Shown in pieces: positions 1 through 9,598 of a stretch of DNA of 37,138 nt (positions within the stretch are counted from its first letter, which is position 1; each line of letters opens with the position of its first letter). The DNA lies in NCBI RefSeq assembly GCF_006636215.1, contig NZ_VIFM01000098.1, positions 1 through 37,138 of the forward strand, read 5' to 3'. Origin of the DNA: Myxococcus llanfairpwllgwyngyllgogerychwyrndrobwllllantysiliogogogochensis (GTDB taxonomy: Bacteria > Myxococcota > Myxococcia > Myxococcales > Myxococcaceae). The notes under the pieces are model-generated. The model worked only from the letters and a program-made list of their open reading frames with translations. It ran no database searches and had not been told where the DNA came from. Made by a program: the position numbers and the translations under genes.

Positions 1-1
1 G

Positions 2-640
2 GCGCCCCCCTCCGCGAAGGGCCTCAACACCGAGGGTTTCCGCCTGTACCGGGCCGGCCGCTACCCGGAGGCCCTGGAGAAGTTCCAGGCCGCCGCCAAG
101 GAAGACCCGGCGTACGCCCTGCCCCGCTACAACGCCGCCGCCACCCTGGGCGTCCTGCGAAAGCAGGGCCGCGTGTGCGAGTACGGCGCCCACCGGGACG
201 TCATCGTCGAGCACCTCTCCCAGGCGGTGAGGCTGGACGCCCGGCGCCTGGCCCGCGCCCGCCAGGACGCCGACCTGGACGGCATTCGCGACACGCTGGG
301 CTGGCAGCGGCTGCTGGGCCGCATCCCGGAGCGCGAGGCGGATGTGCCCTTCCTGCTGCGCACCGTCGCCTGGTACGGCCCGGGCGTCGGCGTCCAGGGC
401 AGCACGCGGGGTTTGCGCTTCCTCACCCGGGGCAGGGCCCTCCTCTGGACCCGCTCCGTGGACGCGGACGGCCAGCTCCAGCGAAGCGAGGTGTCCGGGA
501 CGTACTCGGTGACTGGCCGTCAGGTGGAGCTGCGCCTCAAGGGACAGGCACCCCGCACCGGCACGCTGACGGAGGCAGGTGCGCTCACGTTCCCCGAACT
601 CGGAACGTTCACCGACGCGCCCTCGGAATGCGACGCCTGA
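2..640 (+). CDS. TPR-type protein, 5' end outside window
   Basis: The frame is open from the window edge and ends at TGA 638-640, so only the C-terminal 212 residues are visible. The first 40 or so residues contain a tetratricopeptide-like helix pair (motif LYRAGRYPEALEKFQ followed by AAKEDPAYALPRYNAA), which suggests a protein-protein interaction scaffold. The remainder, with a beta-rich end (segments VSGTYSVTG and VELRLKG), resembles no enzyme I recognise. A signal peptide or other N-terminal domain could lie upstream. It converges with the ArsA-like gene. The TPR call is moderate and the function is unknown. Confidence 0.7.
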   Translation, partial: APPSAKGLNTEGFRLYRAGRYPEALEKFQAAAKEDPAYALPRYNAAATLGVLRKQGRVCEYGAHRDVIVEHLSQAVRLDARRLARARQDADLDGIRDTLGWQRLLGRIPEREADVPFLLRTVAWYGPGVGVQGSTRGLRFLTRGRALLWTRSVDADGQLQRSEVSGTYSVTGRQVELRLKGQAPRTGTLTEAGALTFPELGTFTDAPSECDA

Positions 641-723
641 GACGTCACGCGTCCGAGTGCTGACCAGCCACCACTTGGGATGACGGGGCTCGCACGCCTA
701 CAGAAGCCCCACGAGAAGAGCGC

Positions 724-749
724 TTGGTCCTCACGTGAGAGGACGCCAA
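724..749. terminator. Imperfect hairpin between convergent genes
   Basis: The arms TTGG-TCCTC (724-732) and GAGGA-CG-CCAA (739-749) pair with a two-base bulge, and the core CTCACGTGAG is palindromic. It lies in the 200-bp gap between two convergent genes. There is no T-run on either strand, so terminator function is inferred from position only. The rest of 641-840 shows nothing recognisable. Confidence 0.3.
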
Positions 750-840
750 GGTGCTCAGCGGGGGCGGACGGGAACGGGCCTCGGCGGGCGTTTCAGGTGG
801 GAGGCCACCAGCACAATGGCGGGGCCCCCACCTCGCTGCT

Positions 841-2808
841 TCAGGCGGCCTTGATCTTCGCGGCCGGAGGAGACAGCGCGTACCACGCCGTCCGGAACGC
901 CTTCAGCTCGCGCAGCCCGGCCGGGTGCCGACCGAGCGCCGGCGCCATGGTGACGGGCAGGCCCAGCTTCTTCTCGATGGCCTTCGCCGCGTTCAGCTCC
1001 AGCTTGCGGCGGTTCTCGCACTTCTCGCAGGTGGACTTGGGGCCCACGCGGTTGACGAGAATGCGCTCCACCGGGAGCTTCCTCTCCTTCAGGTACTCCA
1101 CCACGCGCTCGGTGCGGGACGCGGCCAGCTCCTCGCCGCGGGTGACGACGACGAAGCGCGCCTCGGTGGGAGACGCCAGCGCCTCCTCGAAGCGCTTCGC
1201 GTGCTTGATCATCCCCGCGATGTCATCCGCCAGCTCGCCCAGGCCCTTGGCCCGGTGCTTGTTGAGCACGGTGTGCAGCGCGCCCAGCCACGTCTTCGCC
1301 GTCTCCGCCAGCTCCACCACGCGCACGGAGTTCACCACCGGCGACGAGTCCACGACGATGCGCTTGAAGCGCTCCTGCACCAGCGCGTCGGTGAGCACGC
1401 TCATCGCAGCCAGCTCGTCGATGCCCGGGGGCGCGGACTCCAGCAGGTTGCGCAGGTAGAGCAGATCCGCGGGGACGTCGTTGCCCGCCTTGGGCGCTCC
1501 CTCGAAGGCCTTCTCCGCCTTCTCCTTGAGCCGCTTGCGCAGGGCGTTGAACCAACCCGCCATGTCCAGCTCGCGCGCGTACAGGCCCTTGGTGCCCTTC
1601 ACCTGCGTCTCGGTGTCCGTCAGCCGGCTCTGGAGCACGTCCGACAGCGAGTGCGCCGGATCCGTGGAGATGAGGAGCACCGGCCCCTCCTTCTCCGTCA
1701 GCGTCACGGCGGCGGCGGCGGCGCAGGAGCTCTTGCCCACTCCGCCCTGCCCCACGAAGAAGATGAGCCGCGTGGGCGGCAGCGGCGGCGCGGCGATGGG
1801 CGGCATGGACGGCGCGCGCACCAGGGCCGGAGGGCCCTCCGCGGCGGCGAACTCCAGCGCCTTCGTCTCCTTGCCACCCGCCCACGCCTTCGCGAACAGG
1901 CCCACGCCGTCCAGCCCGCGCGGCGCCACTTCACGACGACCCAGCAGGTGGACCGGCACGGCCTTGTCCAGCGCCTGGAACTTGCGCACGTGCGGCGCCT
2001 GCAGACCCCGGCGGCCCTGACACGCGGGACACCCCTCGCGGTCCTCCACCTGGTTGACGACGATCTCCGTCACCGGCAGCCCGCGCTCGCGCAACTGGGT
2101 GAAGAGCATGCGCGTCTGCGCCTCGGGAACCGGCTCGGCCAGCGCCACCAGGTGGAAGGCAGTGCGCGCGGGGTCCTTCAAGAGCCCCAGCAGCTTCTCC
2201 GCCTTCTGCCCCAGCGCTTCCAGGTAGGTCGGCTCCGCCGCGGCGGCCTCCGCCTTCTTGCCCTTGCCCGTGGACGGAGCCGGCTTGTCACCGCCCGCCT
2301 TCACCAGGCCCAGGAACTTGCGCAGCCCCACCGGCAGGTCGAACAGGCGCAGCGTGTGGCTCGTGGGCGAGCAGTCCACGACCACCCGGTCGAAATCCTC
2401 ACCCTCCAGCAGCGACACCACGTGGAAGAGCCCGACCAGCTCCTCCAGCCCGGGGACGGCCTGCTGATACAGCGAGCCCAGCTCCTCCTCGGAGAAGTGG
2501 GTGCCCTTGCCAGCGGCCTTCTTCAGCGCGGGCAGGTAGTCCGCCAGGAACGGCTTGAGCAGCGCGGCCGGCTCCAGCTCCAGGCCCCAGACGCCACCCT
2601 CACCCTTGCCCGCCACCAGCTTCGAGGGCTTCGCGGTCAGCTTCTTCTTCAGCAGATCCGACAGGGAGCGCACCGGATCCAGCGAAACGAGCAGCACCCG
2701 CTCCTTCGGGACCTCCTCCGACAACCGCAACGCGTACGCCGCCGCGAGCGTGGTCTTACCGACCCCGCCCTTGCCGCCGAAGAAGTGAAGAACTCGCGCG
2801 TCGCTCAT
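841..2808 (-). CDS. Tandem-domain ArsA/Get3-like ATPase
   Basis: This 655-residue protein carries two fused ArsA/Get3-type deviant Walker ATPase domains (SIMIBI class). Domain 1 has GGKGGVGKTT at 11-20, DPVRSLSD near 44-51, the family signature DCSPTSHTLRL near 145-155 and a CPAC pair at 260-263. Domain 2 has GQGGVGKSS at 353-361, DPAHSLSD at 383-390 and CEKC at 594-597. The CxxC placement is that of Get3, which binds tail-anchored proteins through a zinc-bridged dimer, rather than the arsenite cysteines of ArsA. Domain 2 has Gln in place of the signature lysine (354), and its switch II signature is degenerate (DSSPVVNSVRV). The start is ATG 2808, with AAGGAAGG 10 nt upstream; the frame extends further upstream but without a ribosome site. 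No ArsB pump gene is adjacent, so targeting or chaperone work is as likely as anion transport. Confidence 0.9.
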   Translation of the reverse strand: MSDARVLHFFGGKGGVGKTTLAAAYALRLSEEVPKERVLLVSLDPVRSLSDLLKKKLTAKPSKLVAGKGEGGVWGLELEPAALLKPFLADYLPALKKAAGKGTHFSEEELGSLYQQAVPGLEELVGLFHVVSLLEGEDFDRVVVDCSPTSHTLRLFDLPVGLRKFLGLVKAGGDKPAPSTGKGKKAEAAAAEPTYLEALGQKAEKLLGLLKDPARTAFHLVALAEPVPEAQTRMLFTQLRERGLPVTEIVVNQVEDREGCPACQGRRGLQAPHVRKFQALDKAVPVHLLGRREVAPRGLDGVGLFAKAWAGGKETKALEFAAAEGPPALVRAPSMPPIAAPPLPPTRLIFFVGQGGVGKSSCAAAAAVTLTEKEGPVLLISTDPAHSLSDVLQSRLTDTETQVKGTKGLYARELDMAGWFNALRKRLKEKAEKAFEGAPKAGNDVPADLLYLRNLLESAPPGIDELAAMSVLTDALVQERFKRIVVDSSPVVNSVRVVELAETAKTWLGALHTVLNKHRAKGLGELADDIAGMIKHAKRFEEALASPTEARFVVVTRGEELAASRTERVVEYLKERKLPVERILVNRVGPKSTCEKCENRRKLELNAAKAIEKKLGLPVTMAPALGRHPAGLRELKAFRTAWYALSPPAAKIKAA

Positions 2809-2944
2809 TGCGTTGTGGCCTTCCTTGTGCCCCCCCGGCGGCACTCTGATGCACACTCCTGATTTGCCGAGAAGAAGGCGTCGGAGTTTGCCCGGTGCGT
2901 CGACCTGTACGGCCGGGCCATCCCTGTGGGTGGGAGTCGACCAC

Positions 2945-2974
2945 AGAATCCCTTGTCCAGAGGTCAAAAGTCAA
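2945..2974 (-). promoter_or_regulatory. Candidate sigma-70-like promoter for the ArsA-like gene
   Basis: On the minus strand TTGACT (2974-2969) and GATTCT (2950-2945) are separated by 18 bp. The -35 box overlaps an inverted repeat, GTCAA-GAA-TTGAC (2970-2982), that could be an operator. This predicts an untranslated leader of about 130 nt before ATG 2808. The -10 match is poor, so the call is tentative. Confidence 0.35.
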
Positions 2975-3097
2975 GAATTGACGCGGGGTTTCGCGGAGGG
3001 TCGGCCCCTCTCGGCACCTCCTGCCAAGGCCTTCTTGACCGCCCCTCCGAGCCGCTCCAACAGCGCGGAATCCGGAGGGGATTTCCTACCCGTCAGG

Positions 3098-4543
<1,446 letters not shown>

Positions 4544-4621
4544 GATGAAGACCTCCGGTACTGCGTCGTGACGCGAATGGGGGATGACTCTGAAGGAGAA
4601 GCCTGGCGCCCGGTACAGCCC

Positions 4622-5344
4622 TCAAGCGCGAGGAAAGATGAGCCGGCAGGAACCACCTCGGACATGGAGGTCCACTCCCAGCTGGGCACAGCGCAGCCCC
4701 AGGGCCGCCACCACGTCCGCGTGCTCCGGAGCGCTGTCGCCCCCGGTGTCCTCCACCTCCAGCACCGCCACCGAGCCTTCTCCTCGCACCGTGACGCGCA
4801 CCGAGCCCCCGCCCTCGGCCCGCCGGAAGCCCCGCAGCAACGCCTGGATGACGAAGAAGCCCAGCTCCGAGGTGTCCGCCAGGCGGACCAGCACGCCCGC
4901 CTCCACCGCCACCTGCACCGTGGCCCGACGCTTGCGTCCCTCGTGAGCCACCACGCCCAGCGCCCGCGTCGTCGCGTCCGACAGGTCCACTTCGCCCGCC
5001 GTGCCGCCCCGGGTCACGATGAAGTCGGAGAACTGCCGCAGGATTCCGTCCACGCGCTGGATCTGCTCACGCAGCGCCTTGAGGTTCTTCTCCTGCGACG
5101 GCGGCACCTGCCCGGTCTCCGCCTTCAGCTTCTCCGACAGCACCTCCAGGTGGATGGCCATCGCATTGAGCGGGTTGCGGACGTCGTGCAGCAGGCTGTC
5201 CATCAGCGTCTGCACGGCGCCATAGCGGGCAGCGCCCACCACGGGATCCGTCGCTTCCTGGGCACGCACCACGCTACTGGACACAGCCGTCGAGCTAACC
5301 AACGGAAACTCCTCGGGTTTTTCGTCTCCCTCTCCCGCCGCCAC
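4622..5344 (-). CDS. Sensor histidine kinase with degenerate ATPase domain
   Basis: Up to 240 residues, soluble and without transmembrane segments. A dimerisation/phosphotransfer helix carries H53 in LLHDVRNPLNAM. The C-terminal half should be the HATPase_c domain, but the N-box is replaced by VIQALLRGFRRA, with no Asn, and the G1 box is only VEDTGGDSA. ATP binding may therefore be weak or lost, leaving a docking or phosphatase-type partner for the response regulator downstream. The listed start is GTG 5344, which has a poor ribosome site. TTG 5302-5300 has AGGAG exactly 6 nt upstream and would give a protein 14 residues shorter; it is a serious alternative. Confidence 0.85.
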   Translation of the reverse strand: MAAGEGDEKPEEFPLVSSTAVSSSVVRAQEATDPVVGAARYGAVQTLMDSLLHDVRNPLNAMAIHLEVLSEKLKAETGQVPPSQEKNLKALREQIQRVDGILRQFSDFIVTRGGTAGEVDLSDATTRALGVVAHEGRKRRATVQVAVEAGVLVRLADTSELGFFVIQALLRGFRRAEGGGSVRVTVRGEGSVAVLEVEDTGGDSAPEHADVVAALGLRCAQLGVDLHVRGGSCRLIFPRA

Positions 5345-5404
5345 CCCACCGCCGGCAAGAGTTAGGGAGCCTGTTCCACAACGTCAACCCTGGGTCGGTA
5401 ATTC

Positions 5405-5420
5405 TTGCCGGAAACGGCAA
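5405..5420. other. Small perfect hairpin with GAAA loop upstream of the kinase gene
   Basis: TTGCCG (5405-5410), GAAA, CGGCAA (5415-5420) form a 6-bp stem in the gap between the dCMP deaminase gene and the start of the two-component operon. It is not followed by a T-run. It could be an operator, a leader structure, or chance in GC-rich DNA. Confidence 0.3.
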
Positions 5421-5501
5421 ATTCCCGAGTGGAGTCAATGGCTTGGACAGGCTCCGGAGTGTTGTCCGGATGACGCTTCCCGAAGGCTTCCAGCAGGCGC
5501 T

Positions 5502-5954
5502 TCAGGTCGAGGACGCGGGAGGGCGCGCGGCCTCACCCAGGCCGACGAGCTCCAGCTTGAGCTGGGAGGCCACCTCGAAGATGCGGGGGTCCCGATAGAA
5601 CTCGCCGAAGACGATGCGGACGAGGCCCGCGTTGGCGATCAGCTTGAAGCACGGCCAGCAGGGGCTGGCGGTCGTGTAGATGGTCGCTCCATCAATGGCC
5701 ACGCCGTTGGTGGCGGACTGGATGATGGCGTTCGCCTCCGCGTGCACCGTCGCCACGCAGTGTCCGTTCTCCATCATGTGGCCCACGTCGTCACAGTGCG
5801 GCAGGCCGCGGATGGAGCCGTTGTAGCCGGTGGACAGGATGGTTCGTCCACGGACGATGACGGCCCCCACGTGCTTGCGATCACACGTGGCCCGCGTCGC
5901 CACCTGCTTGGCGATGTCCATGAAGTACTGATCCCACGAAACACGTCCCGACAT
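5502..5954 (-). CDS. Deoxycytidylate (dCMP) deaminase family protein
   Basis: The 150-residue zinc-dependent cytidine/deoxycytidylate deaminase converts dCMP to dUMP, supplying thymidylate synthesis. The zinc site is complete: HAE at 71-73 (zinc His and proton-shuttle Glu) and PCWPC at 98-102 (two zinc cysteines). The N-terminal half carries the ComEB/dCMP-deaminase pattern DRKHVGAV and STGYNG. The start is ATG 5954, with AGGAGG 7 nt upstream; an in-frame ATG at 6008 has no ribosome site. The same fold is used by ComEB and by riboflavin or tRNA deaminases, but the length and motifs fit dCMP deaminase best. Confidence 0.93.
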   Translation of the reverse strand: MSGRVSWDQYFMDIAKQVATRATCDRKHVGAVIVRGRTILSTGYNGSIRGLPHCDDVGHMMENGHCVATVHAEANAIIQSATNGVAIDGATIYTTASPCWPCFKLIANAGLVRIVFGEFYRDPRIFEVASQLKLELVGLGEAARPPASST

Positions 5955-6017
5955 CCGCTCGCCTCCTGGCCCGGGCAGATGTAGCGCGCAGCGGACGGCT
6001 GTCGACAAAAAGGCGGC

Positions 6018-6890
6018 TCAGCGCCCGGCGGCGTGAGCGACGCCTCCCTCGCCAGGCAGGCTGCGTTCCAACAAGCGCCCGAAGCCCTTGGCCTGCAGGA
6101 ACTGTCGCACCTTGGTGCTGGGCGCGGCGAACGTCTCGCCGGGCATGGGCACGTCGAAGCTGTAGCTCTCCTCACGCACCGCGAAGTCCACCTGCGCCGT
6201 GCGGTAGCCCTCCACGATGGCCAGCAGCCGGCCCGACTCCAGGCTGAAGATGCCGCCGCCCGACGCGCCGTAGCCGATGGGCGCGTCCGTCTTCACCATC
6301 CTCGGACGCCGGGACTCCCGGTCCCACTCCACCTGGGACAACATGCCGCCGGACAGCGACAGCGCGCGGCCATACGGCGACGCCGCCACGACGACGTCCT
6401 CGCCCAGCTCCAGCTCCGCCTCGTCCGCCAGCTCCACCGCGGGCAACGCCAGCCCCGGCACCTTCACGAGCGCCAGGTCCAGGTCTGGCACCTGACCGGT
6501 CGCCACCACCTGGCCCACGTGCGACTCCACGTCCGCGCGGCGGTCCACCAGCACGTTCAGCGTGGGGGCTTTCAGGTCGTCCATCACCACCGCGTGCGCA
6601 TTGGTGATGACCCACGCGACCACGCCCTCCGCGCTCCGCTCGGAGCCCACCACCACGCCAGAGGCCGTGCGCCTCACCTTGTCCGCCTCCGTGATTTGCA
6701 GGCGCACGTTGTGAGGGAGGATGCGGCGCACCATCTCCTTGCGCGTCGGCCTCGACGGCTCCGGTGTGGATACCCGCACCACCTCCGGCGGCGCCTGAGG
6801 CACGGGAGCGCTGGCGGGGGACGCGGGCGCACCGGCACACGATGCGAGGGCGAGCAGGGCGACGGGGGCGCCCAGGAGGAAGCGGGTCAT
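6018..6890 (-). CDS. Lipoprotein trypsin-like serine protease
   Basis: 290 residues. A signal peptide ends in the lipobox LASC, with C18 as the lipidated cysteine, followed by an Ala/Pro-rich linker (19-50). A chymotrypsin-fold protease domain of the S1/Deg class follows, with the catalytic triad visible: H99 in TNAHAV, D138 in DLDLALVKV and S210 in GASGGG. There is no PDZ domain, so it is shorter than DegP/HtrA. It should be anchored in an envelope membrane and act in the periplasm or at the surface; its substrate is unknown. The start is ATG 6890, with GGAG 5 nt upstream. It runs in the same direction as the PrkA-family gene 124 bp upstream, but a hairpin between them suggests separate transcription. 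Confidence 0.9.
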   Translation of the reverse strand: MTRFLLGAPVALLALASCAGAPASPASAPVPQAPPEVVRVSTPEPSRPTRKEMVRRILPHNVRLQITEADKVRRTASGVVVGSERSAEGVVAWVITNAHAVVMDDLKAPTLNVLVDRRADVESHVGQVVATGQVPDLDLALVKVPGLALPAVELADEAELELGEDVVVAASPYGRALSLSGGMLSQVEWDRESRRPRMVKTDAPIGYGASGGGIFSLESGRLLAIVEGYRTAQVDFAVREESYSFDVPMPGETFAAPSTKVRQFLQAKGFGRLLERSLPGEGGVAHAAGR

Positions 6891-6975
6891 CGACTCTCCG
6901 GGATGAAGGACGGCGCTGAGACTGCGAACTCGCTTGCGACGCCCATCTTCCCCACGCCCCATCCTCATTGGAAAG

Positions 6976-7003
6976 CAGGCGCCCTGCAGGGGCCGGTCGC
7001 CTG
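6976..7003 (-). terminator. Possible terminator after the PrkA gene
   Basis: CAGGCG (6976-6981) pairs with CGCCTG (6998-7003), and CCCTGCAGGG is palindromic within the loop. On the minus strand the stem is followed by CTTTCC, only a weak T-rich tail. Its position just past the PrkA stop supports the call. Confidence 0.4.
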
Positions 7004-7014
7004 CCCGCCCGGCC

Positions 7015-9261
7015 TCAGGCGTAGCGCTTCTTCATCAGGAACAGGATGGCGTCCTTCGCGCAGTACTCGCAGTAGCCGTAGCGCTCCGCCATCGTCTTCA
7101 GCGTGCCCTGCACCTGCGTCTGCTCGCGCGTCGACAGCTGGTTTCGGTCCTCGGAGAGGTACTTGAGGACGTTCTCCTTGTTCTTGCGCAGCACCCGCTT
7201 GCGCTCCTCGAAGTAGTGGTCCCTCAGGCGCTTGAACATGTCCGGGAAGATGCGCGGGTAGTCCATCGCCAGGTCTGGATTGTCCAGCCGGTGCGCGCCG
7301 ATGGAGGAGATGAGCCCGCGGCGGAACTCGGAGACCTCTTCTCCGCGCGGCATGACGATGGCTTCCACCTCCTGCATGCGCTGCTCGTCGGGCTTCTCCA
7401 TCTCGCCGGTGATGCGGTTGCGCATCTTCTCGCCGCGCACCCAGTGGCTGACGCCCTGGATGTAGCGCTCCACCAGCTCGCGATACTGGCCCTCGGAGAC
7501 CAGGCCCATGGACTCACGCACCTCGGTGTCCACGCGGTCCAGGTACTCCGCCTCCGCCACGCGCACGAACTCCTCATGGTCGTGGTAGCCGTCCACCACT
7601 TCCTGGAGCAGGAACTCGTAGACGCTCTTGTCCTTGCAGATGGCCTCCAGCTCCTCGAGCACCGCCAGGCCGTTGAGGCACTTGTAGTCGGGGTTCTGCG
7701 CGGCGTTGAACAGCGCCGTCTTGATTTCGCGCGCGCTCGCGCCCACGCGCCCCTCGTAGTTGGGGTACGCGTCCGACTCGGTGAACAGCTCCTCGCGCAG
7801 CTTCCTCAGCTCCTTGGTGTTGGCCAGGCTGAGCCGGTCCGGCGGCGCGCCCTCCTCGTACAGGTGCAGCTTCTCCACCGGCGTGACGTGGTCGATGAGT
7901 TCCTTCACATCGCTGGGATAGCGGTCCGGAATGGGCTTCTTCAGGCGCGTGAGCACGGCCCACATCGCTGCCAGCTCCGTCGCGTGGGGCGCCACGTGTT
8001 TGCCCACCGTCGTCGCGGACACCTGCGCGTCGTAGATCTGCTGCTCGGTGCGGTAGCGGCGCAGGTAGGGCACGCGCACCAGCTCGATGCGCCCCTTGAA
8101 CGACGCGAAGTCCGGCAGCTCCTTGAAGGCACCCAGGTGTTTCTCGTTGGACGACGCGATGAGCACCTCGTCCAACTGGAGCACGAACGGCTCCAGCGGC
8201 ACCTCGCTCGTCTCGCTGAACCCCAGCAGGTACTTGAACGCCTCCAGCGGGCGCTTGAGCAGGTCCGCGTACTCGATGAGGCCCCGGTTGGCGTGGACGA
8301 GCGGCCCGTGTGGTTCGAACAGGACGGTGCTGTGCAGCGGCGCGGGCACGTTGAGCTGGGTGCGGTCCGCGGTGATCTGCTGGACGACGGCGTCCACGCT
8401 CATCTGCGGCTCCACCGTCACCGTGGCCACCTGGTAGCGGCGCGACACATAGAAGCGCTCCACCTGGACGTGGCGCATCACCTTCAGCCAGTCGCCGTTG
8501 TACGAGTTGAGCAGCGCCGTGTAGATGCGGCGGCACTTGGAGCACAGCTCTCCGTCCCGCACGTAGTCGGACAGGATGTAGTCCCCCGACTCCCCGTCCC
8601 CGGTGCCCAGCCCCTTCTTCTTCAGGGCCGTCTCCAGCACCTTGCGCCGCTCGCCCGGTGGCATGGCGAACATCGGATGATCCCGCAGCTCGCACGGCAT
8701 GCGCAGGTCGATGTTCTCCGCGTCCAGATGCGCGAAGGTCGTCAGCTCCCCGTTGCCGTCCGTGCGCTCCCCGAAGCCAATGGAGCCCTTGATGAGCTTC
8801 TCCGAGGGGAACACCCAGGCGATGCGGTAGAGCGCCCCCTGCGGCAGCCAGGAGTACGTCTCCATGCCGGCCTTGAGCGCGTTGACCAGCGTGGACTTCG
8901 CGCTGCCGTTGGGGCCGTGCAGGAAGATGAGCTTGTTGATGCGGCCGGCGCGCACGAAGTTGCCGAGCACCCGGTAGATGGCGTTCTGCACCTCCTCCTG
9001 CCCCGCCACCCGGCCGTCCCGCCCGCTGCCCTCCGTGTTGAAGACCTTGAAGCGGCGAATCGTCCCCGTCGGATGCGGCACCGTCTCCGTGCCGAAGTGG
9101 TCCATCACGTCCCGGAGGTACTGCGCCGCGTTCCGCGCCTGGGCGCGCGGATCGTTGATGAAGAGCGACAGGTACTCCTCGAAGGACAGGATCGAACGGT
9201 TCTTGACGAAGTCGGCGTTCACCTGCGTGCCCACTTCCTGCAGATAACCCTTCGCGTCCAC
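7015..9261 (-). CDS. PrkA-family serine protein kinase/AAA+ ATPase
   Basis: 748 residues, longer than the usual ~640 of PrkA/YeaG. The N-terminal AAA+ core has Walker A GPNGSAKST at 116-124, and the C-terminal third has the helical PrkA kinase-like region. PrkA proteins couple stress or starvation signals to phosphorylation or AAA+ activity; the direct target is not known. Two cysteine pairs stand out, CSKC at 240-243 and CEYC at 731-734, which could bind zinc or act as redox switches. The start is GTG 9261, with GAGGAG 7 nt upstream. It is divergent from the Hsp70-like gene with a 337-bp gap. No SpoVR or YeaH partner gene, frequent neighbours of prkA, is present here. Confidence 0.9.
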   Translation of the reverse strand: MDAKGYLQEVGTQVNADFVKNRSILSFEEYLSLFINDPRAQARNAAQYLRDVMDHFGTETVPHPTGTIRRFKVFNTEGSGRDGRVAGQEEVQNAIYRVLGNFVRAGRINKLIFLHGPNGSAKSTLVNALKAGMETYSWLPQGALYRIAWVFPSEKLIKGSIGFGERTDGNGELTTFAHLDAENIDLRMPCELRDHPMFAMPPGERRKVLETALKKKGLGTGDGESGDYILSDYVRDGELCSKCRRIYTALLNSYNGDWLKVMRHVQVERFYVSRRYQVATVTVEPQMSVDAVVQQITADRTQLNVPAPLHSTVLFEPHGPLVHANRGLIEYADLLKRPLEAFKYLLGFSETSEVPLEPFVLQLDEVLIASSNEKHLGAFKELPDFASFKGRIELVRVPYLRRYRTEQQIYDAQVSATTVGKHVAPHATELAAMWAVLTRLKKPIPDRYPSDVKELIDHVTPVEKLHLYEEGAPPDRLSLANTKELRKLREELFTESDAYPNYEGRVGASAREIKTALFNAAQNPDYKCLNGLAVLEELEAICKDKSVYEFLLQEVVDGYHDHEEFVRVAEAEYLDRVDTEVRESMGLVSEGQYRELVERYIQGVSHWVRGEKMRNRITGEMEKPDEQRMQEVEAIVMPRGEEVSEFRRGLISSIGAHRLDNPDLAMDYPRIFPDMFKRLRDHYFEERKRVLRKNKENVLKYLSEDRNQLSTREQTQVQGTLKTMAERYGYCEYCAKDAILFLMKKRYA

Positions 9262-9598
9262 GGTGGCTCTCCTCGTACGGGTCAGTTCTCTCTAGTCACG
9301 GGCCCGGCGCTCCGCAGCCTCCGTTGGCCTCCCCAAGACCTTTCCGCCCGGCCTGCTGGAAGTCCAGGCCCCTTTGCCGTCATGTCGTCCAGCCCACGGG
9401 CTCGGGCAGCCGGTTGCCCTCCAGGGAAGAGAGTGGCCGGGTTGGACTTTTCGCCCGACATCGTGCGGGGTTCCAGGGTTTTGCCAGGAGCCGACCGGAG
9501 GCGAGCGGGCGCGCTGGGTGTAAGCATACTCGCGTGGGGGCCGGGGGTGAGATACGGTCCGGACCTTCTCTTCGGTGCCCACCCGGAGTCCAAACACG
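9262..9598. other. 337-bp divergent intergenic region
   Basis: This lies between the divergent PrkA and Hsp70-like genes and must hold both promoters. I see a -10-like CATACT at 9525-9530 on the plus strand without a convincing -35 box, and a short palindrome, AGCCC-AC-GGGCT, near 9394. Short frames here lack ribosome sites and look like noise. Confidence 0.5.

Noticed and set aside
751-2862. Long plus-strand frame antisense to the ArsA-like gene
   Set aside because: It is rich in Arg/Leu/His low-complexity runs, as expected for a shadow frame in GC-rich DNA, and the opposite strand encodes clear ATPase motifs.
9282-9593. 103-codon minus-strand frame between the PrkA and Hsp70 genes
   Set aside because: It has no ribosome site or recognisable fold and overlaps the likely promoter region.
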